From contig JAAESJ010000272.1 in assembly GCA_024229495.1 (NCBI GenBank), positions 1 through 64,000 of the forward strand: a DNA stretch of 64,000 nt, given 5' to 3'. The notes beneath the pieces were generated by a model. It saw nothing but the letters and a program-made list of their open reading frames with translations, did not search any database and was not told the origin of the DNA. A program made the translations under genes and the position numbers. The stretch comes from Verrucomicrobiaceae bacterium (GTDB lineage Bacteria; Verrucomicrobiota; Verrucomicrobiia; Verrucomicrobiales; DEV007). The number at the start of each line of letters is the position of its first letter. Positions within the stretch are counted from its first letter, which is position 1. Positions 45,321 through 51,587 of the stretch are shown here, piece after piece.

Positions 45321-45440
45321 TATATATTACCGTGAAGTAACCAAAATGGCAACGCCATTAGAATTAACTCGGGAAAAAGCACAATTAACAATTAATGGAA
45401 CCCCGCAGTTTTCTGATGCTATTACTATAGGCCATAGAAC

Positions 45441-46688
45441 TCAGGAAAGCACCTCTCCATAATCAAGCCTGGGGGGCAATTGAGCAAAGTTCGAAACCGC
45501 ATCAAACAAGTCCCTAAAGTCCGTAGAAAGGTTGCCAATCAAGCAATCAGTCAGATCGCCTCGCACCTCGGGATGAGCTTTAATCAGGTCACTAAAGCTA
45601 AATCCTTGATCATAGAAAGCATAAACCAATGCCCGCATGGACTCGATTCCTTGGCAAAGCTCCCTTCCGTATTCACTAAACTGCGAAGCGCTGAAGTCAT
45701 TATCACCAATGGCTTTATGGACGACGTCAGCTGCCATCTCTCCACTTTTCAATGCCAGGAAAACACCGGAAGAAAACACCGGATCTAGAAAGGCAAACGC
45801 GTCTCCTGCCAGCAAAAGGCCATTGGATGCACAAAACTCAGATCGATAAGAATATTCACCCGTTGTCCAATATCGCCCAAACTGTTCTCCGGACTTCAAG
45901 TGCTCGGAAATCCAGACATTATTCTTGATTTCCTCAGAGAGAATTTCCCCCGGATCAGTTGATTCACGGTAAAGGTAGTCACGCTCAGCAACCACTCCTA
46001 AACTAACTATGTCGTTGGCGAGTGGAATATACCAAAACCAGCCTTTTTCCGGAATATAGGCAACTGTGGTTGAGCCAGCGTCAAGACCAGGATCACGCTG
46101 GGCGCCTTTATAGTAAGTCCATATCGCAATTTTCCCCAGTCGGGGATCCCGCTTTCTCCATTTACGCTTTGTCTGGGCAAAAGCATCCCTCCCGGAGGCA
46201 TCAATAACCATTGGTGCTGAAATTTCATGACGGGAACCATCTTCGGTGACCGCCCTGACTCCAACCGTATTGCCATTCTCTTCAATGAGTGACGTTGCAG
46301 AGGTCAACTCATGCACTCTCGCGCCGTTATCACGCGCACGGTCAAGTATAAGCCCGTCAAACTGGCTACGCAAAACCTGCCAAGTTGTTGAGGAAGGATG
46401 ATCGTAATGCTGGAAAAAGTAAAAAGGTCGGGATTGCTGTCCATCCTGTGTAACAAATTGAACGCTGAACTTTTGAGTGAACCCAACCTTGTCCATTTCT
46501 CCAACAAGCCCCAACCGATCCAGTGTGTGGTAACAGAATGGCATTAATGACTCGCCAACGTGATACCTCGGGAACTTACTTTTCTCCAGAACGGTTACAT
46601 CGTGCCCCTGTTCAGCAAGAAGGGCCGCTGCAGTCGCGCCGGCTGGGCCGCCTCCAATAACAACAACATCTGCGTTTTTTTCGATCAT
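45441..46688 (-). CDS. FAD-dependent oxidoreductase with flavin-halogenase motifs
   Basis: A 415-residue FAD enzyme of the halogenase/geranylgeranyl-reductase superfamily. The N-terminus has VVVIGGGPAGATAAALLAEQG for FAD binding, followed by RYHVGESLMP. Residues 217-222 spell WFWYIP, which fits the WxWxIP motif of flavin-dependent halogenases. FLDPVFSSG (about 300-308) fits the second halogenase motif, and a Lys lies in GFTQKF (about 73). A halogenase, hydroxylase or reductase acting on an aromatic or isoprenoid ring is possible. A 147-base gap separates it from the thioesterase gene downstream. Confidence 0.83.
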   Translation of the reverse strand: MIEKNADVVVIGGGPAGATAAALLAEQGHDVTVLEKSKFPRYHVGESLMPFCYHTLDRLGLVGEMDKVGFTQKFSVQFVTQDGQQSRPFYFFQHYDHPSSTTWQVLRSQFDGLILDRARDNGARVHELTSATSLIEENGNTVGVRAVTEDGSRHEISAPMVIDASGRDAFAQTKRKWRKRDPRLGKIAIWTYYKGAQRDPGLDAGSTTVAYIPEKGWFWYIPLANDIVSLGVVAERDYLYRESTDPGEILSEEIKNNVWISEHLKSGEQFGRYWTTGEYSYRSEFCASNGLLLAGDAFAFLDPVFSSGVFLALKSGEMAADVVHKAIGDNDFSASQFSEYGRELCQGIESMRALVYAFYDQGFSFSDLIKAHPEVRGDLTDCLIGNLSTDFRDLFDAVSNFAQLPPRLDYGEVLS

Positions 46689-46761
46689 TGAATCAGTCAG
46701 TTTTAAGTATTGTTGCCCTTACATACTTTTCAAGCGGGTTGCGTTAAATTTCTTGCTGGAA

Positions 46762-47328
46762 TCATTCACATGAAGGCAAGACTTCGACAATGTCTGCGAT
46801 CACAAACCCTTCATTATCAGTTAACTCATTACACCTTCCATAAAGCCCGGCATGCAAGGCCTCTTGGAGCTGATCCGAAATCAGCTCATCCGCACTGATC
46901 CTGAAAAAGCCCTTTGGCTGGCTTAAAAAATCCACCCCATAGCTCTCAAGCAATCCGCCGAATGGTCCCTTCTCAGTGATCACAGCCTCCCGCATCGCCT
47001 CATCAAGTTTATCTAAATGAATCCCTATCGCCCCAAACTCGACCGGCTTCCCATTGTCGACCCTTTCGAGAACCACCATCCGGATAAGATATTCATCGCT
47101 ATGCTCTGAACATATGACCTTCAATCCCAGCTCAGTTTCGTGAAATCGCGTCAGGGTTGATGTCATGTCTGAGTCGTGGACAAGAAGAGAATTCTGAGGG
47201 TCGGGCACCTTAGATTCATCAAGAAAATTCACTGACGGCAAATCCTTCTCCTGCTGCGCGTAAAAATAATGCAATGGCAGTAACAGAGACAAGAGGTTCT
47301 CAGGTTTCGAGTCACGCATAGCGAGCAT
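46762..47328 (-). CDS. UbiC-like (chorismate lyase-fold) protein
   Basis: A protein of about 188 residues that I place, with moderate confidence, in the chorismate-pyruvate lyase family (UbiC/DUF98). Family-like segments are LLVHDSDMTSTLTRFHE, a strand with Arg (EYLIRMVVLERV), KPVEFGAIGIHLDKL and GPFGGLLESYGV. Chorismate lyases give 4-hydroxybenzoate plus pyruvate. The ATG at 47328 is preceded by AAGGA at eight bases, which is better than the ATG at 47319 or the open frame above. It overlaps the HemN-like gene by 17 bases. If correct, it supplies an aromatic acid to the ligase in the same array. Confidence 0.6.
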   Translation of the reverse strand: MLAMRDSKPENLLSLLLPLHYFYAQQEKDLPSVNFLDESKVPDPQNSLLVHDSDMTSTLTRFHETELGLKVICSEHSDEYLIRMVVLERVDNGKPVEFGAIGIHLDKLDEAMREAVITEKGPFGGLLESYGVDFLSQPKGFFRISADELISDQLQEALHAGLYGRCNELTDNEGFVIADIVEVLPSCE

Positions 47329-48652
47329 TTTGATGATCCTTAAGGAAGAACTCGTGCAGCAACCGATCCACCTGCAGTAACCCGTCACGACTTAGAGTGA
47401 TCTGTTGACCATCAAAGCTGAGATACCCCTCTTCCTGAAGGTGCTGAATCGGTTTGGAGAAGAGATCATTTACATCGGCATCAAACTTGCTGCTAAAGTA
47501 ATCCATGTCAGCACGTCCCATCTTTAGCTGCAATATAAACTCACGAATCAACCCCTCCTCATTATCAATCGAATACGCCCTATGGATGGGTAAATCCCCA
47601 TCAGTAACCTTGTTAAGATACGCACCAATCTCATGCTCATTCTGAACATGGACTCCCCCGATATGACCAAATGAAGCCACGCCCGCTCCAATCATGTCAG
47701 ACCCTCCCCACAAGGCATCACGATAAACAAACTTGGTCTTGTATGGATCCTTCACCACCGTATAGGCACTGGTGACAGTGTAGCCAGCGGAAACAAAAGC
47801 ATCGAATGCTATGCTGACCCACCTCCTCTTGGTCGGCCAATCCGCAACAGGAGCTGTGACCTTACCGTTTTTCTGCATCTCTTTATAAATGCCAGTATTG
47901 TAAGGCACTTCCATCTGGTAGATGGTTACACAATCAGGCGCCAGCTTGATTGCTTGGTCAATGCAGCGAAGCCAGTTCTCTTCGGTCTCGTCAATCATCC
48001 CGGCAATTAGATCAATGTTAATCTGGGGAAACCCTATGGATTGAGCGTGACTGTATGCGCGTTGGATTTCACCAGACCTATGGGCTCTTCCGTTCAGCTC
48101 AAGGATATGGTCATCAAAGTTTTCCACCCCAAGGCTAAGACGAGTGACCCCAAGTGAACGGATTTGATCAAGCTTCTTTTCAGTTAAGGTCCCGGGCTCA
48201 CATTCAAAGGCAACCTCCTCGGTCTCGTCCCAGGGAAATGCATCCTTCATTCGATCGGTCAAATCCTGCAATTGAGAAACTGACAAATATGATGGTGTCC
48301 CTCCACCGAAATACACGAATTTGGGCTTCCTGTCCTTAAAGTAAGGCATTGCTGCGTAACCCTCAATCTCCCGGATGCCCGCATCGATATACGCCCTGAT
48401 CTCCGCTGCGTTTTTGTCTGTATAAACGCGGAAGTAACAAAAGTGGCAACGTTTCCTGCAAAACGGAATATGGAAATAAATACCCAGCGGGTAATCCTCC
48501 GGGGCATCACGCTCCATCACCTCATGAGCTAAAGGCACTTGGTCAGGCGACCAGAAAGAATACGGAGGATAATTGGAGACAAAGTAATTGCCCACCTCGG
48601 TCTGCTCCTTCCCTGAAGAAGAATTACCTTTCTTGGGTTCCGGTGATGACAT
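47312..48652 (-). CDS. HemN-like radical SAM enzyme
   Basis: A 446-residue radical SAM protein of the HemN/HemW/HutW group. The cluster motif is HIPFCRKRCHFCYF (C65, C69, C72), followed by YFGGGTPSYLS, FECEPGTLTEKKLDQIRSLG and RLSLGVENFDDHIL. It is not the true coproporphyrinogen oxidase by length and motif detail. Related class C methylases use two SAM molecules, so C-methylation or cyclopropanation is an alternative to haem-related activity. It is second in the operon, 21 bases after the beta-propeller gene. No haem genes lie nearby, which favours a biosynthetic role. Confidence 0.85.
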   Translation of the reverse strand: MSSPEPKKGNSSSGKEQTEVGNYFVSNYPPYSFWSPDQVPLAHEVMERDAPEDYPLGIYFHIPFCRKRCHFCYFRVYTDKNAAEIRAYIDAGIREIEGYAAMPYFKDRKPKFVYFGGGTPSYLSVSQLQDLTDRMKDAFPWDETEEVAFECEPGTLTEKKLDQIRSLGVTRLSLGVENFDDHILELNGRAHRSGEIQRAYSHAQSIGFPQINIDLIAGMIDETEENWLRCIDQAIKLAPDCVTIYQMEVPYNTGIYKEMQKNGKVTAPVADWPTKRRWVSIAFDAFVSAGYTVTSAYTVVKDPYKTKFVYRDALWGGSDMIGAGVASFGHIGGVHVQNEHEIGAYLNKVTDGDLPIHRAYSIDNEEGLIREFILQLKMGRADMDYFSSKFDADVNDLFSKPIQHLQEEGYLSFDGQQITLSRDGLLQVDRLLHEFFLKDHQNARYA

Positions 48653-48673
48653 TGCAGGACAATTGATAAATGA

Positions 48674-49813
48674 TTAATTCTTCTTGGACGAAAATGCGTA
48701 AACCTTCCCGTCGTCGCATCCAATCACAAGCCTCCCCTGTGATATTGCCGGCGATGAACGGATTGATTCCCCAATATCATAACTCCATTCCTCTTTGCCG
48801 GTGTCAACATTAACCGCATAGATGCTACCGTCGCCAGATCCGACAAAAACTGATTTCCCTGACACTACAGGCGAGCTTTCTATGCCGGATCCCGTTTTAA
48901 ACTCCCATATTCCCGCCCCCGTTGCCTTATTGATTCGGTAAAGTCGTTTGTCTTTGCCGGCACAGTATACCGACTCACCGGTGACTGCCGGAGAGGCAAT
49001 GAAAGGGAAATCACGTTCACCGAACTCCCACGCACGCTTTTTGACCGTAAGGTCAAATGCAGCAACGCGATTTCCGTGATGAGCAACATAAGCCACGTTG
49101 TCTGAAACAACGATTGAATTAGCAATGTAGTTTTCCGCATCCATGGAAACGCCGATTTTCCCGGTTTCAGCATCAAGGCAATAAATCCGAGCATCACAAC
49201 CACCAAAATAGATATTGCCCTTATAGACACCTGCAGCGCCGTTGACATAATTCTCGGTTTCATATTTCCACTTCGGCTTACCTGTTTTCAGGTTCACGCA
49301 ATGGAGAAAATTATCATAACTTCCTATCAGGACATAATCAGCTTGATCCTTGTCACTGTGATAGAGATTAGCCCCTGCCAAAATTTCTCCATCAGTTTCG
49401 TATTTCCAGTTCACCTTGCCATTGGACGCATCAAGTGATTGAAGAATCCCGTCGCCGGAGCCAAACACAACCGAACCGCTGGCAATACAGGCCGCTCCCT
49501 GTATCGTGTCTCCCCCTTCATATTCCCAGAGGACTTTACCATTACGCAAATCGAGACAGACAAACCGCCCCTCTTCAGAGCCAACATAAACCCGCGAGCC
49601 GGAGATAACCGGGGTCGCCATCACACTCCTGCCGACCTCAGCAGTCCAGTCTAATTGAAGCGGCGACTGGAGTTGTTCCTTAGCTACTCCACTCATGTCA
49701 GCACTGCCGCGAAACAAAGGCCAGTCCGCCAATCCTTTTGTAATCAGCAGCATACACAGAGAAACTATAACCACAAAACGCATGGCCTGATATGCAGATT
49801 TACTGTATGACAT
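48674..49813 (-). CDS. PQQ-type beta-propeller protein, exported
   Basis: A protein of about 379 residues with a hydrophobic N-terminal signal (RFVVIVSLCMLLITKGLA) and at least six repeats of the form GxVxWxYxxxxxIxxSPxxxxxxVxxGxxDGxxYAxx (for example VNWKYETDGEI, PKWKYETENYV, GIWEFKTGSGI, EEWSYDIGESI), giving a beta-propeller like BamB or PQQ-binding proteins. No PQQ-dehydrogenase active site is evident. The ATG at 49813 is preferred over an in-frame TTG at 49846 because it leaves more room to the divergent neighbour and has GAGG upstream. It is first in the 20-kb array. Confidence 0.85.
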   Translation of the reverse strand: MSYSKSAYQAMRFVVIVSLCMLLITKGLADWPLFRGSADMSGVAKEQLQSPLQLDWTAEVGRSVMATPVISGSRVYVGSEEGRFVCLDLRNGKVLWEYEGGDTIQGAACIASGSVVFGSGDGILQSLDASNGKVNWKYETDGEILAGANLYHSDKDQADYVLIGSYDNFLHCVNLKTGKPKWKYETENYVNGAAGVYKGNIYFGGCDARIYCLDAETGKIGVSMDAENYIANSIVVSDNVAYVAHHGNRVAAFDLTVKKRAWEFGERDFPFIASPAVTGESVYCAGKDKRLYRINKATGAGIWEFKTGSGIESSPVVSGKSVFVGSGDGSIYAVNVDTGKEEWSYDIGESIRSSPAISQGRLVIGCDDGKVYAFSSKKN

Positions 49814-49861
49814 ATTGAAAGGTAACCTCAGGGAGTTATTCTTCAAGTAGATGCCCTTACA

Positions 49862-50383
49862 ATGGATGACTTAAACGAGTATACCCCCCAGCCCATCCCC
49901 GAGGAATTTCATTCTGAATATGAGGAACGCCCGTTCCTGACATGTACACGGTGCGGAGAAACACTTTCCGACTTTCCCGAGGGGTTCCAAATCGCAAAAG
50001 TCTTCAGGCGTGAAGAGGTGGTGTTTGAATACGCTATATGTTCACCGTGTCACACGAGCATGATTGATGAATTCTCAATGGCGTCACGCCAAACCCTGGA
50101 GGATTATTACAACGCGAACATGACCCCTGGCCTTGGGGCAGGCAGCTGTGGCATCTGCCAATTGCCAAGGAAGGATCTACCTCAAAACGAGTTCTCCCTT
50201 GGTGCAGCCTGTGTTGGATCTCAGCTTCTCGAGGCGTTTATGATTTGCTCATCCTGCATGGAAGTGAGCAACCTTCTCGTGTCAAAGCAGACTCAGGGCA
50301 TCTGGAATGATTTTATTGACACAAATTTCCCCGGTGTCCCTGAGGACTCGATGCCCTGCCCCACCAACGTGGGCCTGTTCTAA
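49862..50383 (+). CDS. Hypothetical protein with four CxxC motifs
   Basis: I do not recognise this 173-residue protein. It has paired zinc-ribbon-like motifs: CTRCGE and CSPCHT in the N-terminal half, CGICQL and CSSCME in the C-terminal half, so it probably binds two zinc ions (or Fe-S) in a duplicated fold. It is acidic, with no membrane segment. It is divergent from the beta-propeller gene, with about 48 bases between the chosen starts. No clear Shine-Dalgarno is visible. Confidence 0.75.
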   Translation: MDDLNEYTPQPIPEEFHSEYEERPFLTCTRCGETLSDFPEGFQIAKVFRREEVVFEYAICSPCHTSMIDEFSMASRQTLEDYYNANMTPGLGAGSCGICQLPRKDLPQNEFSLGAACVGSQLLEAFMICSSCMEVSNLLVSKQTQGIWNDFIDTNFPGVPEDSMPCPTNVGLF

Positions 50384-50459
50384 CTCAGTCCGGCTTGCTT
50401 ATTGAAGTGGCGAGGTTAATTTAAATAACTCCTTAACTGGTCTAACCAGCAAATTGCAC

Positions 50460-50762
50460 ATGGATCGCGAAGAATATACGCAAATCTGCCAAAGCATGCT
50501 TTTGCGCACCCTGGCATCAATCATTGCTGGAACCCTCTCGTCCATATTAGCAGCACAACAGAACATCGACATTGGCATACTGCCTACATTTTCCCTCGTG
50601 ACGGTCTTCTTTTTTTGCACGGGCATTAAATTTTTCCCTGCATCAGGAGCATGGATGAACCTGCGTTTCAGAAATTTCCGCAGGCTGAAATCAGGACTAC
50701 CTTCGCTATCAAACCGGGATGCCCCAGCTGAACGCTTCCTTGACGACTTTCGCAGAGGATAG
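50460..50762 (+). CDS. Small membrane protein, unknown function
   Basis: A 100-residue protein with two hydrophobic stretches (TLASIIAGTLSSILAAQ and ILPTFSLVTVFFFCTGI) followed by a basic, Arg-rich C-terminus (FRNFRRLKSGL). The ATG at 50460 follows an in-frame TTG six bases upstream. It is the more plausible of the frames here because of its two membrane helices and its fit between neighbours. Not assigned to any family. Confidence 0.45.
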   Translation: MDREEYTQICQSMLLRTLASIIAGTLSSILAAQQNIDIGILPTFSLVTVFFFCTGIKFFPASGAWMNLRFRNFRRLKSGLPSLSNRDAPAERFLDDFRRG

Positions 50763-50794
50763 CCTGAAATCACAACTAAAACCTCAGCCCGACT

Positions 50795-51583
50795 TTGAGC
50801 CATCAGGATCATTCGACAAACGCGCTCAGCCTGCTCAACGATTATCTTCATGCGCTTGCAGATTCTGGGGCGCAGGAAGTATTGCTAACGAGCGAGGCTA
50901 TCAGCAAGCTACAGGACATTGCCAATGGCAAGAGCAATGGCGATCAAAGCCATCAAGACAAAGTCCTTTCTCTTAACGCGCTCAGAGAAAAGGCAGAAAA
51001 GTCCGAGGAATACCGCTCCATTCAAACGTTGCGTGACACCATGGTATTTGCCACTGGCAACCCTGATGCCCAAATCATGTTTATCGGTGAAGCACCTGGT
51101 GCAGAAGAGGAAAAACAAAAGGAGCCATTTGTAGGCCCAGCCGGAAAGTTGCTAACTAAAGTCATAACAGCCATGGGCCTCTCACGGGACGATGTCTATA
51201 TATCAAACATCGTCAAATTCAGGCCTCGCATTGATGGGCCTGACCAGGGTGCAAAAAATCGCAAGCCCGATAATAACGAGATCAAGGCTTCCATTCACTT
51301 TATCAATGCCGAAATCAAGATTGTTAACCCTGATTTAATTATCGCATTGGGTGCAAGCGCCATGTCCGGTCTCCTTGGACTTGAATCAAGCGTCAACAGC
51401 TCAAGAGGAAGACTGCACGCAATTGGCAAACATCAGGCAATCGTCACCTACCATCCATCGTTCCTTCTTAGAAGCGGCTCAAATGCCGACAAACGCAAGT
51501 TGTGGGAAGACATGCTAATGGCAATGGATTACCTGCAAATGCCAATCTCTGAAAAACAGAAAAACTATTTTCTGGTGCGGTGA
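50795..51583 (+). CDS. Family-4-like uracil-DNA glycosylase lacking the Fe-S cysteines
   Basis: A uracil-DNA glycosylase of 262 residues. Core motifs are GEAPGAEEEKQKEPFVGPAGK (motif A region), ISNIVKFRP, LIIALGASA and VTYHPSFLLR (motif B region). Canonical family-4 enzymes bind a [4Fe-4S] cluster by four cysteines; this protein contains no cysteine at all, so the cluster is absent. An N-terminal helical extension of about 75 residues precedes the domain. The only start is a TTG at 50795, because a TAA lies 18 bases upstream in frame and the first internal ATG would cut the domain. Convergent with gyrA. Confidence 0.85.
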   Translation: MSHQDHSTNALSLLNDYLHALADSGAQEVLLTSEAISKLQDIANGKSNGDQSHQDKVLSLNALREKAEKSEEYRSIQTLRDTMVFATGNPDAQIMFIGEAPGAEEEKQKEPFVGPAGKLLTKVITAMGLSRDDVYISNIVKFRPRIDGPDQGAKNRKPDNNEIKASIHFINAEIKIVNPDLIIALGASAMSGLLGLESSVNSSRGRLHAIGKHQAIVTYHPSFLLRSGSNADKRKLWEDMLMAMDYLQMPISEKQKNYFLVR

Positions 51584-51587
51584 ACCT

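Noticed and set aside
50399-50851. A 150-codon minus-strand frame over the small membrane gene and the glycosylase start
   Set aside because: It overlaps two better-supported plus-strand genes and is highly basic and Met/Arg-rich, like a shadow frame.
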